64,000 nt of DNA from Sansalvadorimonas sp965243775 (GCA_965243775.1 CBDEWF010000078.1:1-64000), one strand, 5' to 3'; counted from the stretch's first letter, positions 7,815 through 16,633 are shown. The notes: generated by a model not told the origin, from the letters alone. A program made the numbers and translations.

Positions 7815-9467
7815 GTCGCGATCAAGAACACGCACTTTGGTGCTCTGGTGGTCAAGGACGGTGTCTGTGACCGGATGCGGGACAAGGCCGGTTTTCGTCC
7901 CAATGTCAGCAAGAAAACACCGGATGTGCGGATCCATGTGCGCCTGAATCGTAATCGGGCAGATATTGCCCTGTCTGGCCATATTCCCAAACTCTGGCTG
8001 GAACTGCTGGAAGAGGCCCGTGAACGACGCAAGCAGGGCATGGCCAGACTCAGTAACAGCTTTATCGGCTATGAAGGTGATGTCAGGGTTGTGCGCCAGG
8101 CCCATGAGAACCTGCGCCGGGCCGGCCTGGAGAAGGTGATTCATATTGAAACCCGTGAACTGGCCAATGTTGAACCGATCAAATCCAGACAGGGGCTGGT
8201 AATCAGCAACCCACCTTACGGTGAGCGTCTGGGTGAGGAATCCAGTCTGGTGTGGCTGTACCAGCATCTGGGTGAAACCCTGCGTACCTGTTTCCACCAG
8301 TGGCAGGGGGCCGTGATAACCAGTAACCAGGGACTGGCCCGTCGTATGGGGCTGCGGGCGCGCAAGCATTACAGCTTCTTTAACGGTGCTCTTGAAACCA
8401 AGCTGTTCCTGTTTGATATACAGCCGGAATGGTATTTCGGGGCCCATAAACGGTCGCAGGAACAGGAAGTTACGGCTGAAATCTGCCACAAGACTGTAGA
8501 TGCTGAAGCAGCAGGGCAGGTTGCACTTGGCAAAGGGGCCGAGATGTTTGCCAACCGTCTGCGCAAAAACCTTAAGCAGCTTCAGAAATGGGCCCGCAAG
8601 GCTGAAGTAGAATGTTATCGGGTTTATGATGCAGACATGCCGGAATATGCCGTTGCCATAGACTTGTATCGAGACAAGGTACTGGTGCAGGAGTACAAGG
8701 CTCCGGCCAGTGTGGATGAGCAGAAGGCCCAGGATCGTCTCCACGACGTGCTGCAGGCTCTGCCTGCCGTCCTTCCGGTCAAGCCTGACCAGGTGTTCCT
8801 GAAGCAGCGCAGTCGTCAGTCTGGCAAGAGCCAGTACCGTCGTCTTAATGATCAGAAGCAGCATTTTGAAGTCAGTGAAGGTGGTTGCAGATTCCTGGTA
8901 AACCTGACCGATTATCTGGATACCGGTCTGTTCCTGGATCACCGCCCCATGCGCCTGCGTATTCAGAAAAAGGCAGCCGGTAAACGTTTTCTGAACCTGT
9001 TCTGTTATACCGGGGCAGCGACGGTACATGCTGCCGCCGGTGATGCCAGCCAGACCACCAGTGTCGATTTGTCCAAAACCTATCTGGAATGGGCGCGGCA
9101 GAATCTGTCATTGAATGGATTCAGTGAGCGTCACCAGCTGGTCAATGCCGACTGCATGAAGTGGCTGAAGGAATCACGGGACACCTTTGACCTGATCTTT
9201 ATCGATCCACCGACTTTCTCTAACTCCAGGAAGATGCGGGATGTGTTTGATATTCAGGCAGTTCACGTAGATCTTCTGGAGCGTGCCATGGCGCGCCTGG
9301 CGCGGGATGGTGTGCTCTATTTTTCCAATAATTTCCGTAAGTTCAGAATGGCATCTGAACTGGCTGAGAAGTTTGCTGTGGAAGAGATTTCCGGCCAGAC
9401 CATTGATCGGGATTTTCAGCGCAACCAGAAAATCCATCGTTGCTGGAAGTTCACTCACCCAATGTGA
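7815..9467 (+). pseudogene. rlmL: rlmKL, 5'-truncated and internally deleted
   Basis: Remnant of the fused 23S rRNA methyltransferase RlmKL (m2G2445 and m7G2069 activities). Homology begins at NTHFGALVVKDGVCD, corresponding to about residue 110 of E. coli RlmL, so most of the THUMP domain is gone. After NRADIALSG the sequence jumps to HIPKLWLELLEEARERRKQG, losing roughly 75 residues that include the first SAM-binding motif of the RlmL half. SNPPYGERLG remains. The RlmK half is complete, with FLNLFCYTGAATVHAA and FIDPPTFSNSRKM. Only the RlmK activity could survive. The longest frame opens at GTG 7848 with no clear ribosome site. Confidence 0.85.
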
Positions 9468-9498
9468 TGCAAGCCGGTGCATTACAGATTACCTGAAT

Positions 9499-9516
9499 GG
9501 GAGGAGGAATCCTCCC
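9499..9516. terminator. Hairpin between rlmKL and rsuA 3' fragment
   Basis: GGGAGGA (9499-9505) and TCCTCCC (9510-9516) form a perfect 7-bp stem with a GGAA loop between two convergent reading frames. No T-run follows. Confidence 0.35.
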
Positions 9517-9535
9517 AGCTCTGCGTAACAGTCTC

Positions 9536-9674
9536 CTAAACAGACTGGATTTCAGTATCCGTCAGATGGCGCCACTCTCCATCGGCCAGGCTGGTATCCA
9601 GTTGAATCATGCCCACCTGTTCCCGGTGTAATCTAATGACTTTATTACCAATAGCTGCAAACATGCGTTTGACC
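9536..9674 (-). pseudogene. rsuA: rsuA 3' fragment
   Basis: Reverse-strand frame ending at TAG 9536-9538 that reads VKRMFAAIGNKVIRLHRE and GEWRHLTDTEIQSV. It matches the RsuA C-terminus (E. coli VKRMFAAVGNHVVELHRE). It is cut at 9674, exactly where the IS66 end GTAAGCGG begins. The N-terminal half of the gene is at 6440-6700. Confidence 0.85.
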
Positions 9675-9904
9675 GTAAGCGGTAATTTCTACCCATCTGG
9701 TTGCTTTGCTGGATCAGGTGTAATCCTGATGCAATCCCTCTTTGGTGAATGTTGATACTCTTAGCATTTAACCAATAAGTCAGAGATGCTGACTATACCA
9801 GCAACCATTGTGCTTAAGTTGACTCTAATATGAACCTCAGACGGTACTTCCAAGTACCGCTATGCCCACAAAAATATTTGACACTCTTCGTATATTAATA
9901 TTTG

Positions 9905-11533
9905 TTATAGCTGAAAAGAGAAATTGTGATCACCTTTTTGTAGGAATAGATACAGTCTTTTGTGTCCCCCCCCCCCTCTTTTGTTCCGCTTGCCCTTGCA
10001 GCGCGCATCCGTGCTGCCCCGGCGGTGGGAGGTAAAAAGGTTCACCGAATCAAAGGACAGACCGCAGCTACAGGTGGTGTTCCGCTTGCCCTTGCAGCGC
10101 GCATCCGTGCTGCCCTGGCGGTGGTATTCAAGAAGCCTCACCGAATCAAAGGACAGGCCGCAGCCACAGGTGGTGTTCAGCTTGCCCTTGCAGCGCGCAT
10201 CCGTGCTGCCCTGGCGGTGGGAGTTAAGAAGCCTCGCCGAATCAAAGGACAGGCCGCAGCCACAGGTGGTGTTGCGCTTGCCCTTGCCCTTGCCCTTGCC
10301 CTTGCAGCGCGCATCCGTGCTGCCCCGGCGGTGGGAGGTAAGAAGGCTCACCGAATCAAAGGACAGGCCGCAGCCACAGGTGGTGTTCAGCTTGCCCTTG
10401 CAGCGCGCATTCGTGCTGCCCCGGCGGTGGGAGTTAAGAAGGCTCACCGAATCAAAGGACAGGCCGCAGCCACAGGTGGTGTTGCGCTTGCCCTTGCAGC
10501 GCGCATCCGTGCTGCCCTGGCGGTGGGATTCAAGAAGCCTCGCCGAATCAAAGGACAGGCCGCAGCCACAGGTGGTGTTGCGCTTGCCCTTGCAGCGCGC
10601 ATCCGTGCTGCCCTGGCGGTGGGAGGTAAGAAACCTCACCGAATCAAAGGACAGGCCGCAGCCACAGGTGGAGTTCAGCTTGCCCTTGCAGCGCGCATCC
10701 GTGCTGCCCTGGCGGTGGGATTCAAGAAGCTTCGCCGAATCAAAGGACAGGCCGCAGCCACAGGTGGTGTTGCGCTTGCCCTTGCAGCGCGCATCCGTGC
10801 TGCCCCGGCGGTGGGAGGTAAGAAGATTCACCGAATCAAAGGACAGGCCGCAGCCACAGGTGGTGTTGCGTTTGCCCTTGCAACGCGCATCCGTGCTGAC
10901 CTGGCGGTGGGATTCAAGAAGCCTCGCCGAATCAAAGGACAGGCCGCAGCCACAGGTGGTGTTGCGCTTCTTCCTGAATACTGCAGCTTGTTCACTTTGC
11001 GTCACTATTTCCACTTCCAGAGTGAGAGGACTGTCGTAACCTGGATAACTATCAAAGGAAGAGGTAACAGAGGGTTCTTTTTTAACCACCCTCTGGCAAT
11101 GAATTTCCCAGTCCAATAGCTCAGGATTGAGAGACATCATAAGTGGATCCCATGATTCTTTTTCAATGATCACCTCATCTGTTTCAGGTGGCGGGGTGCC
11201 TGAACGGGACGTTGCTGTGCAAGCTGATCCTGGAGCACTCAATTTGAGGGTGTCATCATCCAGGTGTGGCACCCTTATTCGGGATGCACTTTCAATGCCC
11301 CGACATTCGAAACCTTCACCTGAAACAGGCACACAGTAAGTATCATCCAGTGGGTGGACCGCTGGGGCGTGAGTGCGTATGGCTCCTGTTGAGAGAATCT
11401 CTGTCTCCCCTTCGCCTGCGGGTAAAACGAGAGTGCAGCTCTCCTGCTTGTTTGTACCTGAACTGGCAGGTTGAACTGTGGCAATGACCAGGACAAGGCA
11501 AAAGTATGTTGGCTTTAACAATCCAGAAAACAA
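9905..11533 (-). CDS. IS66 cargo: secreted tandem zinc-finger-like repeat protein, copy 2
   Basis: 542 residues, with the same N-terminal 190 residues as copies 1 and 3 (a few substitutions), a TTG start at 11533, and 10 modules of 32 residues. Module 7 has its linker lengthened to KGKGKGKGKR by repeats of a 6-bp unit, a sign of replication slippage. A run of 11 G near the 3' end moves translation into a frame that adds a 20-residue tail (HKRLYLFLQ onward) absent from the other copies. It is the only cargo gene here still enclosed by two IS66 ends. Function unknown; metal binding and export are inferred from motif and signal peptide. Confidence 0.75.
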   Translation of the reverse strand: MFSGLLKPTYFCLVLVIATVQPASSGTNKQESCTLVLPAGEGETEILSTGAIRTHAPAVHPLDDTYCVPVSGEGFECRGIESASRIRVPHLDDDTLKLSAPGSACTATSRSGTPPPETDEVIIEKESWDPLMMSLNPELLDWEIHCQRVVKKEPSVTSSFDSYPGYDSPLTLEVEIVTQSEQAAVFRKKRNTTCGCGLSFDSARLLESHRQVSTDARCKGKRNTTCGCGLSFDSVNLLTSHRRGSTDARCKGKRNTTCGCGLSFDSAKLLESHRQGSTDARCKGKLNSTCGCGLSFDSVRFLTSHRQGSTDARCKGKRNTTCGCGLSFDSARLLESHRQGSTDARCKGKRNTTCGCGLSFDSVSLLNSHRRGSTNARCKGKLNTTCGCGLSFDSVSLLTSHRRGSTDARCKGKGKGKGKRNTTCGCGLSFDSARLLNSHRQGSTDARCKGKLNTTCGCGLSFDSVRLLEYHRQGSTDARCKGKRNTTCSCGLSFDSVNLFTSHRRGSTDARCKGKRNKRGGGGHKRLYLFLQKGDHNFSFQL

Positions 11534-11590
11534 GTCAGCTTCCCTGAACCAAACCGGCCTTAAAGGTTAGCAGAACAGTCAGGGGCCATT

Positions 11591-12159
11591 TTAAACCCGC
11601 TTGATTTCTATGCTCTGAACATTCCAGGGAAGCAACTGCTCAATATCTTCAACAGATTTCACGGAAGGCATACTTGGGGCGAACATGCTGAATCACGTGG
11701 ATTTTGGCCGGGATAATATCCAGCTGTTCGCTTACCTCTTCGCCGATTCTGTGCAAATTCTGGTTGCCACAGCAGGAGCAGACCTTCTCATCTTCTGGGA
11801 GGTCATGTTCTTCACGGATACGAGGCAGGTGTGCAGGCAAAGGTTTGCGTCCGGCCTGTTTGCGCTGATGGGCAGGAACACTGATCTCTGCTTCAGCCGT
11901 CTCGATTGCATCTGTGTCTTCAGGCAGATCCTGTTCGGCTTCATTGAACAGGCCATATTGGTCAGGAGAAGGTTTTTCACTGGATGCACCGAAACGCTTC
12001 TGAATCAGCAGACGAACCTGCTCCTCAAGAACAGAGAACTGATTCTGAAGAGCTTGAACCTGGGCTTTGAGGACGACAGGCCAGCCCATCAATGGACTTA
12101 CGCATATCCACAGGTTCGGCGTAGAGGAATACTTCAATCTCTGCCGCTGGACGAATCAT
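11591..12159 (-). pseudogene. tnpC: Fused tnpB start and tnpC remnants
   Basis: The frame opening at ATG 12159 overlaps the tnpA stop (ATGA) and reads MIRPAAEIEVFLYAEPVDMRK, the TnpB N-terminus. After about 27 residues a deletion joins it to the TnpC N-terminal region (a leucine-rich coil, then LIQKRFGASSEKPSPDQ, CSCCGNQNLHRIGEEVSEQL and HVRPKYA). A second deletion then jumps to the extreme C-terminus SVKSVEDIEQLLPWNVQ. The whole DDE core is gone. It lies directly upstream of cargo copy 2. Confidence 0.85.
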
Positions 12160-12446
12160 AAGCGGGCCAGCTCCCGAACCATGGCGGTGATATTGTCAGT
12201 CTGAACTTTCAGATGGATACCTGAAGGTAAAGTTACAGTCACTGTCGTCAGCCTGCTTGTTTCTGGGGTCATGGAAAGAGGAACCAGCTTACCCCGTGAG
12301 GATTGGTCACGGAATTTCCGTTTCCAGTAAGACAACTGGTGAGAGTTCAGGTTGTTCTGCTGGCACCATCCTGTTTGTGTCGGGCTGGATTCTTGCCACT
12401 GTCGAAGGCGGTCGCACCAGAGAGATTCCAGAGATTCTGAAGACAT
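12156..12446 (-). CDS. tnpA: IS66 TnpA-like protein
   Basis: 96 residues beginning MSSESLESLWCDRLRQWQES. The HQLSYWKRKF segment, with its preceding SPTQTGWCQQN, is the helix-turn-helix-like pattern of IS66 accessory protein TnpA, and the ending VTLPSGIHLKVQTDN is also typical. It is intact and lies just inside the left inverted repeat, in the normal first position of an IS66 operon. It overlaps the tnpB start by 4 bases. Without TnpB and TnpC it cannot move the element alone but might help a complete copy elsewhere. Confidence 0.85.
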   Translation of the reverse strand: MSSESLESLWCDRLRQWQESSPTQTGWCQQNNLNSHQLSYWKRKFRDQSSRGKLVPLSMTPETSRLTTVTVTLPSGIHLKVQTDNITAMVRELARL

Positions 12447-12497
12447 TGGGGAGTTCCTGATGAAAAATCAGGATCATAAACAGGGAATTGATGGAAA

Positions 12498-14459
12498 TTA
12501 ATGTGGTGAGGAATTACCGCTTACTTTTATGTCCCCCCCCCCTCTTTCGTTCCGCTTGCCCTTGCAGCGCGCATCCGTGCTGCCCTGGCGGTGGGAGTTA
12601 AGAAGGCTCACCGAATCAAAGGACAGGCCGCAGCCACAGGTGGTGTTGCGCTTGCCCTTGCAACGCGCATCCGTGCTGCTCTGGCGGTGGGAGTTAAGAA
12701 GCCTCGCCGAATCAAAGGACAGGCCGCAGCCACAGGTGGTGTTGCGCTTGCCCTTGCAGCGCGCATCTGTGCTGCCTTGGCGGTGGGAAGTAAGAAGGCT
12801 CACCGAATCAAAGGACAGGCCGCAACCACAGGTGGTGTTGCGCTTGCCCTTGCAACGCGCATCCGTGCTGCCCTGGCGGTGGGAGTTAAGAAGCCTCGCC
12901 GAATCAAAGGACAGGCCGCAGCCACAGGTGGTGTTGCGCTTGCCCTTGCAGCGCGCATCCGTGCTGCCCCGGCGGTGGGAGGTAAGAAGGTTCACCGAAT
13001 CAAAGGACAGGCCGCAGCCACAGGTGGTGTTGCGCTTGCCCTTGCAGCGCGCATCCGTGCTGCCCTGGCGGTGGGATTCAAGAAGGATCACCGAATCAAA
13101 GGACAGGCCGCAGCCACAGGTGGTGTTCAGCTTGCCCTTGCAGCGCGCATCCGTGCTGCCCCGGCGGTGGGATTCAAGAAGGCTCACCGAATCAAAGGAC
13201 AGGCCGCAACCACAGGTGGTGTTGCGTTTGCCCTTGCAGCGCGCATCCGTGCTGCCCTGGCGGTGGGAGTTAAGAAGGCTCACCGAATCAAAGGACAGGC
13301 CGCAGCCACAGGTGGTGTTGCGCTTGCCCTTGCAGCGCGCATCCGTGCTGCCCTGGCGGTGGGAGGTAAGAAGGCTCACCGAATCAAAGGACAGGCCGCA
13401 GCCACAGGTGGTGTTCAGCTTGCCCTTGCAGCGCGCATCCGTGCTGCCCTGGCAGTGGGATTCAAGAAGCCTCGCCGAATCAAAGGACAGGCCGCAGCCA
13501 CAGGTGGTGTTGCGCTTGCCCTTGCAGCGCGCATCCGTGCTGCCCCGGCGGTGGGAGTTAAGAAGGCTCACCGAATCAAAGGACAGGCCGCAGCCACAGG
13601 TGGTGTTCAGCTTGCCCTTGCAGCGCGCATCCGTGCTGCCCTGGCGGTGGGATTCAAGAAGCCTCGCCGAATCAAAGGACAGGCCGCAGCCACAGGTGGT
13701 GTTGCGCTTGCCCTTGCAGCGCGCATCCGTGCTGCCCCGGCGGTGGGAGGTAAGAAGGTTCACCGAATCAAAGGACAGGCCGCAGCCACAGGTGGTGTTG
13801 CGCTTGCCCTTGCAGCGCGCATCCGTGCTGCCCTGGCGGTGGGATTCAAGAAGGCTGGCCGAATCAAAGGACAGGCCGCAGCCACAGGTGGTGTTGCGCT
13901 TCTTCCTGAATACTGCAGCTTGTTCACTTTGCGTCACTATTTCCACTTCCAGAGTGAGAGGACTGTCGTAACCTGGATAACTTTCAACGGAAGAGGTAAC
14001 AGAGGGTTCTTTTTTAACCACCCAATGAATTTCCCAGGCCAATTGCTCAGGATTGAGAGACACCATAAGTGGATCCGATGATTCTTTTTCAATGATCACC
14101 TCATCTGTTTCAGGTGGCGGGGTGCCTGAACGGGACATTGCTGTGCAAGCTGATCCTGGAGCACTCAATTTGAGGGTGTCATCATCCAGGTGTGGCACCC
14201 TTATTCGGGATGCACTTTCAATGCCCCGACATTCGAAGCCTTCACCTGAAACAGGCACACAGTAAGTATCATCCAGTGGGTGGGCCGCTGGGGCGTGAGT
14301 GCGTATGGCTCCTGTTGAGAGAATCTCTGTCTCCCCTTCGCCTGCGGGTAAAACGAGAGTGCAGCTCTCCTGCTTATTTGTACCTGAACTGGCAGGTTGA
14401 ACTGTGGCAATGACCAAGACAAGGCAAAAGTATGTTGGCTTTAACAATCCAGAAAACAA
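12498..14459 (-). CDS. IS66 cargo: tandem zinc-finger-like repeat protein, copy 3
   Basis: 653 residues and the longest array, with 14 modules of 32 residues after the shared 190-residue N-terminal part. The TTG start is at 14459. In module 5 the residue after the His is Cys (SHCQ). A run of 10 G sets the C-terminal frame, and the last residues (from VSGNSSPH) are encoded by the left end of the neighbouring IS66 element, which cuts this copy's 3' flank at 12524/12525. The N-terminal domain lacks two residues near WEIHW where copies 1 and 2 have WEIHCQRV. Function unknown. Confidence 0.75.
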   Translation of the reverse strand: MFSGLLKPTYFCLVLVIATVQPASSGTNKQESCTLVLPAGEGETEILSTGAIRTHAPAAHPLDDTYCVPVSGEGFECRGIESASRIRVPHLDDDTLKLSAPGSACTAMSRSGTPPPETDEVIIEKESSDPLMVSLNPEQLAWEIHWVVKKEPSVTSSVESYPGYDSPLTLEVEIVTQSEQAAVFRKKRNTTCGCGLSFDSASLLESHRQGSTDARCKGKRNTTCGCGLSFDSVNLLTSHRRGSTDARCKGKRNTTCGCGLSFDSARLLESHRQGSTDARCKGKLNTTCGCGLSFDSVSLLNSHRRGSTDARCKGKRNTTCGCGLSFDSARLLESHCQGSTDARCKGKLNTTCGCGLSFDSVSLLTSHRQGSTDARCKGKRNTTCGCGLSFDSVSLLNSHRQGSTDARCKGKRNTTCGCGLSFDSVSLLESHRRGSTDARCKGKLNTTCGCGLSFDSVILLESHRQGSTDARCKGKRNTTCGCGLSFDSVNLLTSHRRGSTDARCKGKRNTTCGCGLSFDSARLLNSHRQGSTDARCKGKRNTTCGCGLSFDSVSLLTSHRQGSTDARCKGKRNTTCGCGLSFDSARLLNSHRQSSTDARCKGKRNTTCGCGLSFDSVSLLNSHRQGSTDARCKGKRNERGGGDIKVSGNSSPH

Positions 14460-14980
14460 GTCAGCTTCCCTGAACCAAACCAGCCTTAAAGGTTAGCAGA
14501 ACAGTCAGGGGCCATTTTAAACCCGGTTGATTTCTATGCTCTGAACATTCCAGGGAAGCAACTGCTCAATATCTTCAACAGATTTCACGGAAGGCAACTG
14601 GGTAAAAACCTCTTTCAGGTAAGCATAGGGTTCCACACCACAAGCTTTGGCGGTTTCAATCAGGCTGTACAGATTGGCACTGGCATCGGCTCCCTTTTGG
14701 CTGTTGCTGAACAGCCATGCCTTGCGCCCCACTACAAAAGGCCGGATCGCGTTTTCTGCCAGGTTGTTATCCATACGCAGGTAGCCCTCATCACAGTAAC
14801 GGATGAGTTTGAATATCAACACCCAGGCGGGAAAGCACAAACTGCTCCTGCCGGTACAGGGGCAAACCATCCACATACTTGCTGGTTGCCACAGCAGGAG
14901 CAGACCTTCTCATCTTCTGGGAGATCATGTTCTTCACGGATACGAGGCAGGTGTGCAGCCAGCGAGGTGATAAGGGTGTC
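12525..14980 (-). mobile_element. IS66-type element remnant carrying cargo copy 3, both ends lost
   Basis: Consists of tnpC fragments (14517-14960) and cargo copy 3. The right end is replaced at 12524 by the left inverted repeat of the next element; copies 1 and 2 continue here with GACTGTATC after the shared ATAAAA. The left side fades into unassigned sequence at about 14960. No inverted repeats remain. Confidence 0.7.
14517..14960 (-). pseudogene. tnpC: IS66 transposase TnpC remnants (copy 3)
   Basis: Pieces of TnpC joined by deletions. A short stretch (LPRIREEHDLPEDEK, in one frame) is followed by SKYVDGLPLYRQEQFVLSRL, then the C-terminal block RYCDEGYLRMDNNLAENAIR through LLPWNVQSIEINRV ending at 14517. 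At least two internal deletions remove the catalytic core. It has the same junction with the cargo gene as in copies 1 and 2, with 57 bases between the tnpC stop and the cargo TTG. Confidence 0.85.
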
Positions 14981-15178
14981 GCAGCACTGTCATTTCCAGG
15001 GTTGAGTGCTGAGGCTGCGCACTGGTTAGTGGAACATCGCCAGCCAAAATTCGCGGTGGCAGCGGCGGGCCGTTGAGAATTGTTGCCAGAGTGCTGGAGC
15101 AATAAATGAACCTGTTTAATAATTGCCGCGATCATCTGACCACACAAGCGCATATGATGTAAAGGGCGTATAGGATAT
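14961..15178. other. Unassigned sequence between IS66 remnant and nrfA terminator
   Basis: No convincing gene. The reverse strand is open but gives a peptide with no recognisable family. It may be the scar of another insertion. Confidence 0.4.
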
Positions 15179-15208
15179 AAAAAGCCCGGGCTCAGGCCCG
15201 GGCTTTTT
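15179..15208 (-). terminator. Rho-independent terminator of the nrf operon
   Basis: A 13-bp perfect stem AAAAAGCCCGGGC / GCCCGGGCTTTTT with a 4-base loop. It ends in a T-run on the reverse strand, 18 bases past the nrfA stop. Confidence 0.9.
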
Positions 15209-15226
15209 ACAGGTCAGCTATGAGAA

Positions 15227-16633
15227 TTACTTCAGCAAACCATTCTCTTTGGCAGCAGCATCCCACTTGGGCAGAGTGTTCTTCTTGAACTCAGCCTTGG
15301 CACTGTTCAGCTTGTCCATATCCAGACCAACATAGGCCTGAGCCTTGGCCTTGGTAGACAGGTCAGGCATCGGGATCTCTTTGTTGACACCGTGCTTGGC
15401 CAGTACGCGGGACAGCTCTACGCGGGCTTCGCCAGCTTTCTCAAGGGCAGTACCCAGGATGCGCAGAACTTCTTCCGGTGCGTGAAAAGAAGCACCGTGA
15501 GAAGCAATGGAGTAATCCCAGCGCCATTGGGCATGGCGGATCAGGGTCAGGGCTTTCTTCATCTCAGCTTCAGTAGCTCCAGTCTTCCAGGCTTCACCAG
15601 CTTCGATGTGGGCGCGAACAATAGCGTCTTCAGCCTTGATCTTGATCTCTTCTACCTGCTCCTGACGGGCATAGGTCACATCCAGCAGATACTTTTCATC
15701 CTGGCTGTGACAGGTCTTGCAGGTGGCCTTCATATCACGCAGTGGGCTGACTACGCGGTGATCGGTGAAGGTAATACCTTTTTCCTTACGCTTGGGCATA
15801 TGGCAGTCGGCACAGGAGACATTATTGCGACCATGAACGCCTTCTTTCCAGACTTCAATGCCTGGGTGCTGGGCTTTCAGCATGGGAGCCTTGGAGATCT
15901 TGTGAGTCCAGTCTTTGAACTCCAGCTCGTCGTAATAGGCTTCCATATCCTCAACCTTAGTGCCCTTGGCCGTTGGGAAGGTAACAACCTTATCCTTACC
16001 GGCAAAGTAGTACTCACTGTGGCATTGACCACAAACGGCAGACTTCATATCCTGATTGGAAATCTTGGAAACATCTACGCCATTAGGCAGCATAGTGGCC
16101 TGGTGAGCAGAACGTCCAGGACGAAGCTTCATGTCATCCTTGGTGTCATGGCAGTCAAGGCAGCCGATTGGGTTAACAATCTGGTCACCTTTTCCAGCCC
16201 ACTTGCCTTTAAAGAAGTCTTCACCCTGTTCTGCTAGCAGACGGGTAACGTCTGGGCCTTTACAAGTCCAGCAGGCGGAAGGCATGGGGCCATCAGTTGG
16301 CTTCTTGGGAGCACCGGTACGGAGAGTTTCACGCAGATCGGTAATCGCATAAGCGTGACCACGGGGAGCATTGTAATCCTTGGAGAAGCCATAACCAGCC
16401 CAGAGAACAACCAGGCGGGGATCTTTTTCGAGCATATCTTCCATCTTGCTGCCAAGATGCTTGCTCTTGAAGTCCATTTCTGAAGTGCTCTTCCAGCTTT
16501 CAAACTGGTGGGGGAAGCCCTTCTCAAATTTCTCGTTAACTGAATCCGGATATTCAGTGGGAGCCGCGCTTGCCAAGCCAGTAGTCAGCAGCGTAGCGAA
16601 TACTCCGGTTAATAACGTACGACAGCGAATCAT
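15227..16633 (-). CDS. nrfA: Cytochrome c nitrite reductase (ammonia-forming)
   Basis: Periplasmic pentahaem enzyme that reduces nitrite to ammonium with six electrons. 468 residues with a signal peptide (TLLTTGLASA-A). Haem sites in order: CWTCK at 121-125, the active-site haem with lysine ligand that defines NrfA, then CLDCH (158-162), CGQCH (201-205), CADCH (274-278) and CKTCH (305-309). Length and order match E. coli NrfA. Its start overlaps the nrfE stop (ATGA), so it is translated with the haem lyase. Electrons probably come from the NapC-type protein two genes upstream. It ends in a strong terminator. Confidence 0.97.
   Translation of the reverse strand: MIRCRTLLTGVFATLLTTGLASAAPTEYPDSVNEKFEKGFPHQFESWKSTSEMDFKSKHLGSKMEDMLEKDPRLVVLWAGYGFSKDYNAPRGHAYAITDLRETLRTGAPKKPTDGPMPSACWTCKGPDVTRLLAEQGEDFFKGKWAGKGDQIVNPIGCLDCHDTKDDMKLRPGRSAHQATMLPNGVDVSKISNQDMKSAVCGQCHSEYYFAGKDKVVTFPTAKGTKVEDMEAYYDELEFKDWTHKISKAPMLKAQHPGIEVWKEGVHGRNNVSCADCHMPKRKEKGITFTDHRVVSPLRDMKATCKTCHSQDEKYLLDVTYARQEQVEEIKIKAEDAIVRAHIEAGEAWKTGATEAEMKKALTLIRHAQWRWDYSIASHGASFHAPEEVLRILGTALEKAGEARVELSRVLAKHGVNKEIPMPDLSTKAKAQAYVGLDMDKLNSAKAEFKKNTLPKWDAAAKENGLLK

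Larger units (their letters stand above)
9675..12524 (-). mobile_element. IS66-family element with a zinc-finger-like cargo gene, both ends present
   Basis: Bounded by a perfect 13-bp inverted repeat: GTAAGCGGTAATT at 9675-9687 and its complement at 12512-12524. On the reverse strand the order is left end, tnpA, tnpB start, tnpC fragments, cargo gene, right end, 2850 bp in all. GTAAGC ends and the tnpA-tnpB-tnpC order are the hallmarks of IS66. TnpB and TnpC are deleted, so the element is not autonomous. The 8 bases outside each end (GTTTGACC and TTTTATGT) do not match, so no target duplication survives, which points to later recombination. Confidence 0.85.

Noticed and set aside
7809..9029. 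406-codon reverse frame
   Set aside because: It is antisense to rlmKL, whose methyltransferase motifs are unmistakable on the forward strand.
9667..9674. 8-bp target duplication for the IS66 element
   Set aside because: GTTTGACC on one side and TTTTATGT on the other do not match; recorded as absent.
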